DNA of 64,000 nt from assembly GCA_036971475.1 (NCBI GenBank), contig JBAIZL010000001.1, positions 102,620,350 through 102,684,349 on the forward strand, given 5' to 3'. A model generated the notes under the pieces. The model saw only the letters and a list, made by a program, of their open reading frames with translations, was not told where the DNA came from and did not search any database. Of this stretch, positions 24,851 to 38,500 are shown piece after piece. Numbering within the stretch: the first letter of the stretch is position 1; each line of letters opens with the position of its first letter. This DNA comes from Prosapia bicincta. Taxonomy: Eukaryota; Arthropoda; Insecta; Hemiptera; Cercopidae. The position numbers and the translations under genes are program-made.

Positions 24851-26410
24851 ATTTTATTGTACTTTGCATATTGAAGAAAAATACTTTAAATTTTTATAGA
24901 GCAATTTTTAAGAAAAAATTTGAAAAATATGGGATAACATTTTTAAATAAAGTCTGATAGAAGTCAAATGAATTTGCAAATTTTTTTTACATAATATACA
25001 TACATTTTCAGACTGTATCCACTTACTTTATTCTTCTGTAGAATTTGTTCCTCTATTTTCATCATTAATCTGTATTGTCTCCTCTGTGACTGATGGACTT
25101 ATTCTTCCCTGCTATACTTTGCCCAGCACCCACATAAAGTTATATATACACAAATTTGTAAACCAAACACTATAAATTAACAGTGACACTATTAATATCT
25201 GTGGCAAATAATACAATTATACCATGGAACTCCATTTCCAAGATTGTAGTGATTGAATGTAGTTCCAAGGCTACCCAAAATTTGTTGAAATTTGTTTTCA
25301 AAAATTTGAAAAGAAATTTTTATAAATGCATGAATGCATGTATACTCCATGATTTGAAGTTGATGCAATTTGTATATGTGCCAATATGCAATATACAAAT
25401 ATAGGATGTGTATTTGTAGCTGTGGGCTAGTTATATATATTTGTGTCTATTCATTATAGGTTAGGGTTTACTTGAAACTGTAATTATATAAAAATATTTT
25501 GTTTTTGTCAGTATTTCTTAGGGTATTTGTATCAATTTTTAATTCTGGGTTTCACTTATACGCTACAGGAACCTCTTTTAGTATTTGTAGCAAATCCATG
25601 CCCCCTTATGATAAGAAGATATTCAAACCAAAAATACAAAAATTACAGGCCATCATTCTCACAGATATATAGATACGCAAGAGCAGAAGGAATCAAGTTT
25701 AAAAAATATTCATTTTATTTTGATGTTCAACAACAAATCTTTCTAATAAAACATTGAGTCACTGATAAAAACCTTAACTTATATTTTATGCTATACTTGA
25801 AGTTATCCATTTTTTGTCTGTTATGCGTTACAGTAGTGTGAGATTTATAACACTGTCTTACACTTAAAAATCAATACCATCTGAAACATAAAATTACCAA
25901 ATTAAACAAAAATTAAACTATAACATTTTTCAAATTTGTAATGTTTAACCTTGACTATTATAAAGCTATAAATTGTTTGGCAAACAATAGATAACATACT
26001 AATCATCCCTTTGCAGCTATTGTCTATTATATAGTTTATAAGTATAGCTGGTCTCTCGTAACCTCAAAGAGCGAGAATAGGCGGGGGGAGTAAAGGAAGC
26101 AAAAGACCATTGCACAGATATGCTCCTTTGCTGACCTTGTCCAAACTACTCCGCATTGAGCCAGCTTACTCCCTCTGTGGACTATGACACATTTTTAAAC
26201 AGTTGACAATTAGACTGCATGAAGAAAGGCCTTAATTTCACTGTGTAAACTGCGTTGGTATATGGGGATAGTTATAATAATAATAAGTTCAGATTGATAT
26301 TTTCAATTGTTTTTCTGATAGTGTTTGTAATAGACAGCCATTTAATATTTTATGAATATAGGTTTTGACTTAGTAAAGAATTATGTTACTTCGCACAACA
26401 GTACATTTAA
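24851..26410. other. Intergenic DNA, no gene seen
   Basis: AT-rich. The short open frames at 25183-25404 and 25527-25757 lack any known domain. A less AT-rich patch at 26050-26170 is not assigned. Confidence 0.5.
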
Positions 26411-27608
26411 CACATTCAGCACGGCGGCAATAATGGAGATCTTATCAAACTACTGACTGTTTTTTCGTTAACTTCCACATATGACGGCATTGTTTTACCT
26501 CAAAATCTATACTTAAAGGCTTAGTTATAAACAGGAAAAATAGTTTTAAAAAATTTAAGCACTCTATTTAATTGTAAAAATCAGGAGCATGCCGGTGCGC
26601 TTGCCGTCCCTGGCAGTGAAATTATTGAAATGGTATGCAGTTTGCATAGCTTGTTGTTGCATCTAATTATCATGTCCGTTGTTTCATTCTCAATGATTTA
26701 TTTCTACTATATACAGGTTTATTGGGGACATCAAAACAGTGTATAGACATTAAAATATTGTTTTATTTATCGGGTCATAATTAAAAAAAAGAGATTTACA
26801 TAAAATATCAAATAATACAAATGATAAAATACTGTATGACAAATAATAAAACTCAATAACAAAAAAAAAGAGGAAAAAAGATAATACATAAAATATACTA
26901 CATACTAAAATAATCACACAATGTTTAACTAGGAATGTTTGTTTCTGTTTGTGTCATATGTTTCACAAAATGATAGAGATCGATAATGTAAACGCAGACA
27001 TAGATAATGCATATGTCGCATCCTAGACTATTTATAGCTGGGATTAGCTGACATTTGTTTCCTATAATCTTGTGATGACACATTAGGTTTTCAGCCGCCC
27101 AAACATTTTGTCAATGACTCTTGTTTACAGTAGTCTGTTCCCACCTCGAGTAGGATCATTTCACTCCAATAGCACAGTTACCGTTTATTCTTGCGTTAGT
27201 TCAGAAAGCTTAGCTCATTTTTATGATTATTGTTTTTACCAGATATTTTGACACATTAGGTGGTTAAAATTAAAAAAACATTAAAATATAAAAATTTAAC
27301 CAAATTAAATCTGATCATAAAACTTCCTGAAGCATTGTTTCAGTTGAAGCATCAAAAAGTTACCTTGGGATGGTCGGATATAAAAATGACTCCGGCACCA
27401 TGTTCTTCAAACTCTTCTGAAGCACTGGCATAAACAAAAAATCTTTATACAACCACTTATTGACACTAGATAAGTTTTAATTTGACTGGGAGTGAGTATG
27501 CCGGTGCGCTCGTCTTCTCTCAGAAGGGAGGCAGGGAGTGCACCGGCACACGTTCAGTGCCTCGAAAGGAACCCAGAGCGTGTCGGTACACTAGCCGTGC
27601 TGAATGTG
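26411..27608. mobile_element. Non-autonomous piggyBac-type element (1.2 kb)
   Basis: Bounded on both sides by TTAA (26407-26410 and 27609-27612), the piggyBac target duplication. The ends are perfect inverted repeats, CACATTCAGCACGGC and GCCGTGCTGAATGTG. A subterminal motif GCCGGTGCGCT recurs near 26590 and 27500. There is no transposase coding; movement would need a transposase supplied in trans. The terminal CACATTCA is shared with the coding piggyBac copy at 41246-43595. Confidence 0.85.
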
Positions 27609-29631
27609 TTAAAATATCTGTGTAACAAGTATGTAAAGAAAAATTGTCTTCAATAACTTCAGAAGATTGGAAAGCAAAATGTAAGCTCATTAGAAAGACA
27701 GAAGATGAGTATATCGCAAAGGATCCATCAATTAATAACATCACAGAGTTGTATCATTCGCCTAATTGGCATCTGTGAAGATGACAAAAATTAATTACAA
27801 TGAAGGGAAAAACTCATTTATATCACTTTGAGAATGTAGTAGCAAAGTGTAATATAACGAGTTTTAATATGAAACAATGAGTAATATATTATGAGGTACA
27901 GTATTTATATTACTACAATAATGTATATTTGAAAAAGCTGAAACATCATTACTATTTGATTTGATTTCTCATATTAACCAGATCATTCACTTAAATGTTT
28001 GAAAAGTTTTTTTATTATTATCGTTTTCTTAACTACCTCAATACTTGCAATTTCTTAGCAGTAGCCTTTGATTCAACACACATTACAAAAACCAATGTTT
28101 TTGAATTGGGCTAGTGTAGGTTTTCTATCGATCAATACAGTTGACAAGTGATCTGCTATACCATGTAAAACTTTTATACAGATGCCCACTATATAATTTT
28201 CACTAGATATTTTTAACAATTATTTTATCAATTGTTATTACAAATACAAGCCATTAAATATAGTTAATACTTTATCTATTTAATTAAATTAGGTTTTTAT
28301 ATTTTATTCTCATTTCTGAATTTTATTTTGTTTTACAAAGTTTATTACTACTAGTAAACAAAATACTCTCTGAACAAAATAGAGATATACATTAAGTCAA
28401 ACCCAAATTATTTTCCCTTATGTACTTTACTTGTGTCCACTAATCTCTGAAGCCTGAGCATCTTTTCAAATCTTTTGTACTTAGTAATTGAAATAATTAT
28501 TTTAATATTGATTTTCATAGATATATGATAAAAAAGGATAGCCTATATTTTTATCATTTACTCAAATTTCTATGGTGATGTGCTGTCAACAATTTCATTA
28601 CCCATTGAGTATAGAATTTCAGCAGTCAAATTTTTTCAAGAACTTTTGATTTAATCTTCTGAATACAATCAGTACTCATGTACATTCATGTAGCCACTTT
28701 TCAAAATTTTATGCACTTTCATGACACTACTCTCTTACAAACCTCTCCTCAATATATGACATCTATATATACTGTAAACTTCATGGAAAATGGCTGATTT
28801 TACACTGTCAGAAATATATCAGCTTCCAGCTTAAGGATGTAGAAGAAAAATGTCACTTCCTCTTCAACTTTATGTACAATATAGAAACACGGGTTACTTT
28901 TACAAATTTTCTTATAACTGATTTTGGTATATGATTAGAACATATAACATATAAAGGTTATTTATTTTACTTTCGATACTATGAACCTCTATGGACCCCT
29001 TGTCTACCCAACAACATACATATTTCCTTCATGCTATCAAGTTTGCTTTTCTAATTTTCATGTTCGATTTTTTTCCATTCCTCTCGTATTCTGCATTACA
29101 GTTCTCATTATAAACATACATTAGTTAATAGATCCCTACCAAGTACAGGGTTACAAAATATTGATCTACATAAATGTGGTAACCAATACAAGTAGCTTTT
29201 AACTATTTTGACACAACATTGTTTTTCATGTGGACATTTTAACAAAAGTTTTGTTTTTCAAAACAATGGAACAATGCACAGCATCCCACTAATGTATCTT
29301 GGCATCACAGCATTGTAATTGTGGTTCCAATCATGCACTGTACTCTTCTATAATTACTACAAAGAAGAGGATATTTTTAATGTGCTACTATTTGTTCACA
29401 CTTTATGGTACATGTCATGGCTAATTTTACTAATAAATCTGCAGTGAGAAATTAGATCTGTGATTTGTTTCCTCAATGCAAGGAAAGTTCAATGATGAAT
29501 GTGAAAATGTGTTCATTAGCGGCATTATTTTGATCCATGTTCACTAACACATTACAAACATAACAAAACCTTTTACCAGATTTTGACTGGGAATAATTTG
29601 ACCACACTCTATAATATTGTCTTTTTAACTA
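27609..29631. other. Intergenic DNA, no gene seen
   Basis: AT-rich sequence without a supported exon or a repeat I can name. Confidence 0.5.
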
Positions 29632-30947
29632 CGAGGGCTGTTTTTTTTCAACTTCGACTGTACCGCTAGACGGCAGGGCGAGCGGCATCGGCCAGTAATG
29701 CGCGGCAATCGACTGCGCATCTCTCCCACTACAACCTCACTCGTTTTCAGGCGTCCGACGCCATTACCAGTTTATCCAGTGACACATAAACATGGCTACC
29801 GCCAAGTGTGAGTTGCGAAGTGTCATTCGTTTCTTGCCAGCTGAAGGGTTATCCGCAGCAGAAATTCACTGTAGAATGAAACGAGTATACGGTGAAAGCT
29901 TTATGAGTGACAGTGCAGTGCGTGATTGGTGTAGGAAATTTAAAGATGGACGAGTTGACATTCATGATGACGGGACCAAGGACGAAACTCGATCGCAAAT
30001 GAAGACCTCGTTGAACGAGTTGACCAAACTGTAAGAAGCAATCGGAGGTTTACGATTACGGAGCTATCCAATCAGTTTCCTGATATTTCAAGGTCAGCCC
30101 TATACACTATCGTAACTGATAAGTTAGGCTACAAAAAACTATGTGCTAGATGGGTGCTGAAGATGTTGACTGATGACCACAAAGCTCGGCGAATGGCGTC
30201 AGCAAGGTCTTTTCTGAATCATTACAAAGCTGATGGCAATGATTTTTTGAACAAAATCATGACAGGAGATGAGACATGGGTTCTGTTCAACACCCCAGAA
30301 ACGAAACAGCAGTCCCAACAATGGATGCATTCAAACTCTCCAAACAAACCCAAAAAATTCAAAAAAACATTCAACAACAGAAAGATTATGGCCACCGTGT
30401 TTTGGGATCAAAAAGGTGTTTTGCTTGTGGAGTTTTTAGAGCCAGGGACCACAATCAATGCGGAAGGATACTGTGGTACATTACAACGTTTGTGGAGAGC
30501 TATCCAGAACAAAAGGAGAGGAATGCTCACATCAGGAGTTGTGCTCATTCATGACAACGCCCGTCCTCACAGTGCTGCTTTGACGAAACGTCTTCTTGAC
30601 GGGTTTAAATGGGACGTTTTTGACCATCCGGCGTATAGCCCTGATTTAGCGCCGAGCGACTACCACCTTTTCCCAGAACTGAAGATGATGCTAGGAGGGC
30701 AGAGCTTCCAAAATGACGACGCGCTGCAAGTCGCCGTGAAAACCCATCTCAAATCACAGGCGGCAAACTTCTATGAAAGAGGTATTAAGAAGCTTGTACA
30801 CAGGTATGAAAAATGCCTCAATTTAAAAGGCGATTATGTTGAAAAGTAACTAATAATGTACCTAACTCTTGATAATAAATTTATTTAATTACTCTCACTA
30901 GTTTTATTTTTATACCACATTGAAAGTTGATAAAAAAACAGCCCTCA
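29632..30947 (+). mobile_element. mariner element, nearly complete
   Basis: A 1316-bp element between TA dinucleotides at 29630-29631 and 30948-30949. The inverted ends begin GAGGGCTGTTTTTTTTC on the left and, in reverse complement, TGAGGGCTGTTTTTTTATC on the right. It contains a mariner transposase gene with a single detected frameshift, so it is a relatively young insertion. Confidence 0.93.
29792..30849 (+). pseudogene. mariner transposase, one frameshift
   Basis: Cut-and-paste transposase of the Tc1/mariner superfamily. The first part (29792 to about 29995, MATAKCELRSVIRF...) is the N-terminal helix-turn-helix. The frame then shifts by one base, and the second frame continues from about 29998 (EDLVERVDQ) to the stop at 30847-30849. 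The three catalytic Asp are all present: TGDETW, HDNARPH, and SPDLAPSDYHLF with exactly 34 residues between the last two (D,D34D, the mariner signature). The combined length (about 352 codons) is normal for mariner. Poor match around DDGTKDETRSQ suggests a small deletion at the shift. Not functional as written. Confidence 0.9.
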
Positions 30948-32355
30948 TACTTTTTTCACACTTCAAATTTGACATTGTTAACTACCATGATGACTAGACA
31001 AAAAACCCTATATCTACTTGGTTGAATTTACAGATGTGAACTTTATATGACAAGGATTTATAATAGCTTGTGTTACGCTATGATAGGTACTTGGAAAATG
31101 CTGGTATTATTTTAAAAAATAGTTTTAAGAATTAAGATTTATTCAAACATGTTTTCTTTTTGTTCTTATTGGTTTTATTTCACCATTAAACCTTACTTTC
31201 TGGACATAAGGATATTATACATGTAGCCATTAAAACTGTCTGAGAAAACAATTTCAAAAAATCATAAAGGGCTTATTAGAAATTATATGCAAGGAAATAA
31301 ATACACCCTTTAAAGAAGATTGTATTTTTATTACATTGACTGATAATAGGCGATAGTTTTTTGTAATTCATTTCCTTATTCATTTCCTTATTCATACTTA
31401 AAAGATTTCCTTATTATTTTATCCAATAAAGGATATAACCCTAAATTGATAAAAATTCAGACAAAGCATTCAAATCAAATAGCGATATCTGCTTTTCTGG
31501 TTCTATTTTTTAGAACTGGTATGCTGGTTTTTGCTGAATAGCAAATATATTTGTCTCATTGCAAATCTTTACTTCCATTAACACTAACAAAATCTATAAC
31601 ATTTTCTATTTTTGCAACACCACTTACATTACTTTTTCCTTCGTCACTTTCAATGCTATACTTAAACTCTGTTACTTTTATTATTAACACCCATTTCATG
31701 ACATTCATTTAAAACATTCCCTTCTTAAATCAATAAATTAAGAATATCAATTACGTGACTGGAAAAATTGGAAATCGTGAAGTAACATACTGAATACAGG
31801 GAAAAATTAAGACCAGCTGTACATATTAAAGTAACTGAGGTCAGTAAGCAAACCCCATTCCCCCAAAACCTGACCTAAACTGTCAATTCATAATCAGAAA
31901 CAAAGAATAACACAATTTAAAAATTTAGGTAGATAAAATAAGTATTCTGATATATCAATCTACCATTCCGTCTCAAAGAAAATCAACTTATGCTAATATA
32001 ACTGTTAAAAGCACAGAAAGTTCATTCAAGGCATTATTATTATTATTTTTTAATGGTTCACCAAACATTATAGATAGAACCATCAAGAATAAAAGTACAT
32101 TGCTAGATTATAAAATAAGAGAAATTAGAAATAAATCCTTGTTTGATTAAAAAAAATGTTGGATATAAAATCCAGTGGTGATTCAATATCTGCAAATTCT
32201 TTAATTTGCTATAATTGTATTTCATATCGTCTACATAATTTTCTTCCACTACAAATAAATATTTTTGATTTAAAAAAATAATAATTTGATATTTTTCATA
32301 ATGGATTTATATTCAATTGCAGAAATATAAAAACTTACATAATGTAAAAGTTTCG
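30948..32355. other. Intergenic DNA and presumed ORC2 3' UTR
   Basis: AT-rich with no gene. Reverse-complement AATAAA signals occur at 31677-31682, 31327-31332 and 31138-31143; any of these could end the ORC2 transcript. No exon was seen. Confidence 0.5.
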
Positions 32356-32555
32356 TCATAATTCACTATCCTCCAATTCTGTCTGAAATTGTTTTAAGAT
32401 TGTATTATCTATAGGAATATAAAGGTATTCTGAGTCCCGCCTCCATTTCACTAACTGATGATCAAGAAACTCTGTCAGTTGTGTTCTTAATGCAAGATCT
32501 GAAGTTACCAACATAGCATCTCTAGACCGTCTATATAATTCACTAAGCGCTATTC
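32356..32555 (-). CDS. ORC2: ORC2 last coding exon, winged helix and stop
   Basis: Acceptor GTAATTTCAG|. Encodes GIALSELYRRSRDAML, LALRTQLTEFLDHQLV and EYLYIPIDNTILKQF, ending ELEDSEL and TGA. It matches the C-terminal winged-helix domain of ORC2. Confidence 0.96.
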
Positions 32556-35500
32556 CTGAAATTACAAAGAATTACACAGATAACAATTTTAAATAGCTTT
32601 TTAGTTAAAAATAAATATTTGTTTTATTAATTTACACCTATGAAAGAATTACATGTGTCAAAATATTGTAATTTCAATTTATACCATTTGTAATTGACTT
32701 AAAGCTACTAATTAATATTTCATTAGACAAAATTTCATTAAAAAACTAGATTATGCATTATGTGTAATCAGAGAATTTGTCTGGATTGTGTGCAGAAAGG
32801 ATTTCATGACCCTAGAAGAAGATAATTCACTTCATAGAAATGGCTATGTCTATTCCCTCAAAATCTATTATTTGTTATTTTCCCACAGTTTGAAAATTAA
32901 ATCCATGTCTTTACATTAATCCTTGCTAAAATTCATGCAAACCCCCCCCCCCAAAAAAAATCAATCAGTATACTTGTACTGTTTCTGCTATAAAACACTA
33001 TCGTTCAGAACTTAGACAATGTATTCTATAAATTATAAATGTCTGCGTTTGTAAATGCATCTTGTTAATGGCGAGTGGCCATTGAATATTTTAAGCTATG
33101 AAATCTAACTATAAACAATAATATTTTGTCTCCATTAGCCACTGGGTTCAAGGCGGACCATGGGTGCTCGTTAAGCAACTGATGAGAGGTTGCAGCTAAA
33201 AGCTGGAACATTTCAGCTAAGAGAATAAACCCTTACAGAAAGTTCAGGTCCTCCAAGGATGGGGGTTGAATCAAAGGGACCCTGCACTAGTAAAAAGTCT
33301 TATGGTGTTAAAAAATCCAATCAGCCTCAGAGATCAGATGGGAAATGACAGGAAACAAAAACAGCAACAAAAATGGACTATGAAATTAGGATATACATGG
33401 ATCTGAAACAAACAAGAGGAAGTTATATGAGAGCTTATAAACCAGAATCTAAATACAGTATAGCCATCGGAAACAAAGAAAAGCGAACCTGAAACAAATG
33501 TGTGAAAGACTACATACATTTTTTTCAGGGGTAAGAAAAGATCAGAGACCAAAAACGGTTGTATCTATATTTAAACACAAAAAGTATGGAAGATTTATCA
33601 AATCCTAGAAATATTATGGCAAACATCTTATTAAAGTGATAATTCTAATTGGAGGAACACAAATTACTATGTTAGACATATATGCTGTAAATAACTATTA
33701 CTCACAAGAAAAAACAGATTTTGAAGAAGTCATCAAAAAAATCCTTATTAAAATTTTTAAGAGACATGAAATAATTTAGGATGGACACTTCAACACCAGA
33801 GTAGAGAAACAAGCACACACTAGAGTAGTAGGTATGCATGGAGAAGAAATAGTGAATGACAATAGAGAATGGCTCCTAAATACGTGCCAACTATATGACC
33901 TAAAGATTCAAAATGGTTTCTATGCACACAAGAAAATACATAAGTATACTTAGTATCATGAAATAAGAAAAAAAAATAAAAAGAACATTATTCAACTTAG
34001 ACAGTTTAGATGACAAAAGCTCTTGTTTACTTTATTCCTGGCCACTAACATAAAATTTTAAAGAAACATACAGAAAATTACAAACACATAAGGATCTGCA
34101 TAAAAGAAGCGGTGAAAGATACTCTAGGGATACAAGACTAAATAGAAAATAACCCTTATTGGTGGGACAAGGATTTTTTTTCCAGGCGAAAAACCTATTA
34201 AGGTTATCATCGCCTAACTAAACTTTTATTTTAAAATAAATGTTACATAAATGAAACTAATCAAACTAAACAAAATAAAATAAAATAAATGTTTAATACT
34301 AATTGTAACTAAAACTAAAATTGTACATAATTTAAATATTATTAAATAGATTCAGGTGGCGTAAGAAAGCGATAGCCGTGACATCGCCCCTTAAAACCAC
34401 CTTTAAACTACCTTGAAGATCGTAACGTATATACAAATCTCTCAACTCATCACAATCAAGCAAAATGTGCTTAATTGTGATGGTACTCCCACAAAACTGA
34501 CAAAGTGGTGGATCCTCGAGTCGCATCAACCATCCATGCGTTAACAAAGAGTAGCCAATGCGAAGTCGAGTTACCACCACTTCCTCCCTACGATTCGAAC
34601 AAACAGATGTCCTCCATGGTCGGACGGTATTTTTGATGTCCCTCAGCTTGTTTCTATTTACATTTTGCCATTCTTCATTACACAAACAGAGAATAGTGTA
34701 GTTTTAACATTGCATACAATATCTGATGCCATCATACGTTGTGTCGACCCAGAGAAACGACACCTCGATACCCCATAATTGGAGCCTGTGTATTGAGCAC
34801 AAGATGTCTCCAACTAATGGGTTCTTGGCATACATTTCCTGAATAGCCTGGAGAGCACTTTTGGGATCCAAACATACAAGATATTTAGATCTTGTAGACG
34901 GAATTGATCTTAAAGCTTGGAAAATTGCATAAAGTTCTGCAGTAAAAACGCTACAGGCTGAGGGTAATCCGTAAGTGAAGGTTTGTCCTTCCATAAAATG
35001 CACAACCTATCCCATTGTCCAGTTTTGAACCGTCAGTGAATATGGTCACAGTATGTTGGTAAGATAGTTGAATCTGCAAAAACTCCTGACCATAAATAAC
35101 GTCAGGAGTATTGTGTTTTAGGTACCTGGACAAAGAGAAGTCAAATTTTGGCATTCGTATTGTCAATGGAGGGATGTAGCATGATGTTCGTTCGAATATA
35201 GGTGGATGTTCTAAATTTAGATTACTAAAAATGCGCAACGTTCTTATTCCGAAGGGAGCAGTTGAACGTTGACGAACATTGTAATGATCCTCGAGGTAGT
35301 TATCAAAAACTGCCTTTAATGCTGGATGTTTAGGTTTACTTCGAAGGCCGATGTAATATGAAATTTGTAGCATTTGACGTCGCATTGAGAGAGATGGTTC
35401 TCCTGCTTCAACTAGAAGGCTGGAGATAGGGCTAGATCTAATAGAAAGTCTAAGGCCAGCGTGATGTATTGAATCCAGGAGTTTCAGAACCGTAGGTCGA

Positions 35501-38500
35501 GCAGATGAATAGGCTATACAGCCGTAATCTATGCGCGATCTTACAACGGTGCGATAGAAACGGAGCATACAGGTTATGTCTGCCCCAATTTATACCACTA
35601 AGAACTCTCAACATATCCAATATCTTGCTGCACCGGGTCCTCAAATCACGCACATGCGGATTCCATTAAAGTCTTTTATCCAATAAAAGACCCAAAAATC
35701 TCACATTATCCGCGGTCTGAAGCCGCGTACCATCAAGATAAAGGATAGGTTCCTGGTATTGCCTGCGACGACTAAATGCTATACACTGGGTCTTTGAAGC
35801 CGAAAACTTGAAGCCCGTAGATTTGGTCCATTCTTGCAATTTATTAATGACTAATTGTAAGGATCTTTCCGCTGTTGCCAAACTTCTAGCAGCCACATAT
35901 ATACAAAAATCATCTACACACAAGGAACAGTGGACCGGTGACTGTACGTTTGAAGTGACGCTGTTAATGGCAAGGGCAAAACAGCTTCACACTCAACACG
36001 CCACCCTGTGGTACACCATTCTCTAGTTCGTAACTATCAGAATATATGCCTCCTAGACGTACACGGATCCTGTTATTCAAATAATTTTGTATAAAAGCAA
36101 GAATGTTACCTTGTATACCCCCATGATTTCAATACATTCAAAATTCCTCTTCTCCATGTCATATGCCTTCTGAAGGTCAAAGAAAACAGCTACCAGTGTT
36201 TGTCGTAAGATGAAGGCATTCTGTATAGCTGACTCCAACAAAACCAATTGGTCAACTGATGAACGTCCTTTTCTGGAACCACACTGGACGTTAGAAAGAA
36301 GTTTGTTTGATTCTAGATACCAGACAAGATGACGGTTGACTATCTTCTCCAGTAGTTTGCATAAGCAGCTGGTCAGAGAGATGGGTCTGTAACTACTGGG
36401 ATTAGTTTTGTCCTTTCCTTGTTTTAGAAGAGGAATTATTGTCGCTTCTAACCATGCATCGGGAAAACAGTGCTCCTCGAATATACGGTTGTATATCCGA
36501 AGAACTAGTTTTGCCGACGGTGGCAGATTTTTAATCATGGAGTATACAATATCATCCGGGCCTGGAGCTGAATCCTTCGTTGATGAGAGAGCTGACTATA
36601 GTTCGTCGATAGAGAAATGGATATTCAAACAAGAGTCTCCAGACAATCCAACGGTGAAAGGTAAGGCTTCCTGTTTACGTTTGTACAACTGGAAAGCGTC
36701 CTTGTATGCAGAGAATGAAGAATATTTTGAGAACGATAACACTAGCACATTGGCAATTTCCTCACAGTCCGTGGTCATAACTCCATCCGGATGCCTTAAT
36801 GAAATTAATGGCATCAGAACAGAAATGCCACAGACGGATCGTAATTTCTTCCATACTGTAGATGGAGCTGTAGTTTTTGTAATAGTGTCAATGTACTGAG
36901 ACCATGATTCTTGTTTACTTTGCCTAAATATTCTCCGTGCTTTCGCACGGGAGATTTTATATTTTTCCAGGTTCTCATTCGTTGGATTTCTTTTGAGCTG
37001 GTTCAAAGCTTTTCTTCGTAAACGAACGATTACAGAGCAATCATCATTCGACCACGGAACAGGTTTTGATGAGGTTTTTGGTAATGCCTTTCCGGCGGCA
37101 TTCAAAATAGTTTTGGTAATTGAATTTACAATGTCATCAATTGGAGCCAGGTCTTCCACGTCCAGTGATTCTAAATCTTGTGAGAATTGTTCCCAGTTGG
37201 CTTTTTTCAAGATCCAACGGGGATGTCGACGACAACAGGGTGAGGAGTCATACAAAGAGATCTCAATGGGAGTATGATCGCTACTGTAGAGATCAGGCAA
37301 TGCTGACCATGTTAGCCTTGTAGCCAGAGCAGGACTGCACAATGACAAGTCAACAGCTGTCCATCTGCCTGTAGACGCTGCTAAATGTGTCGGAAAACCG
37401 TGATTTAGCAGGTATAAATCCAGTTCTGATCTGACACTCTCAACCAGATGCCCTTGTGAGTTGCATCCTGGTAAACCCCATGAAACATGGTGGGCATTAA
37501 AATCGCCCACTAATAAAAATGGAGTCGGTAACTGATTTATAAGGTGTACAAGATCTCTCTGTTGCAGGTTATCACTTGGTGGAAAGTAGACACAACAGAG
37601 AGTGAGCTTGTATAGAATAGATGATTTAATAGCTACTGCTTGTAAGGGAGTTATTAAGTTCACAGAAACGGCGTCGACACAGTCACAGGCTAGAATGGCT
37701 ACGCCACCTCTAGCTCGATTTTCTGTAACGAAGTCCGATCTGTAAACTGAATACTCCCTTAGATGGAAATTGTGCGATTCATGGAGATGTCTCCTGAATA
37801 CAAATGTACATAGGGGACACATCTCTCACAATTACTTTGAGATCCTCAATATGACTTCGAATCCCGTTAATGTTCCACTGAATCACGGATTGTTTAGGTG
37901 TGGACATTGTTATTTAGTGAAAAGGATTGACCTGGGTCTCATTGTTGGCATTAAATGTTAATTTACCTGGAACGTCAGTAGACGTTTCAGGCAATGTATC
38001 ATCAGATTCCATCACCGCTATTGCAGTGGTGGAACTCGAGGAATTTGTTTGCTCAGGAGGTGAGATGGAATGGGCCCCTCCTTTAGTCTTTGCTTTTTTT
38101 TCTTTTTTTTCACCAACTTTAATTGGTGCATTCTTTTTTAAAATATCAAAATTTAATTTATTCTTCCTACCCTCTAATGTTACGAACTTAAAGCTTTCAG
38201 ACTTATTAACTGTTCTTCTAAGAGTCTTTTCTTTGTGGAAAGATACCTGTGCAGGAATGCCTGTATCAGCTGATTTGCTACGTACTAGCAGATTACTCGA
38301 TGTAGTCGCTGGTTGTACTACACTTACTGAAGGTCCATTTGTCACTAAAGACAGAAGGCATGCAACCTGCTCAGTAAGGGCTTCAATTTTTCCGATCAGG
38401 ACTGCGCAGTTGGCACAGGACGACTTCGTAGCGCTCACGGAAGCAGCATAAGATTTATTCACACCGTTTGGTTGGGAAGCTTTAAAGATCTTCTTAGTTT

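Noticed and set aside
27520..27744. 74-codon open frame, -
   Set aside because: Crosses the end of the TTAA-flanked non-autonomous element; no domain.
36408..38451. Several + strand frames (163, 94, 67, 63 and 174 codons)
   Set aside because: Antisense shadows of the LINE ORF1/ORF2 on the - strand.
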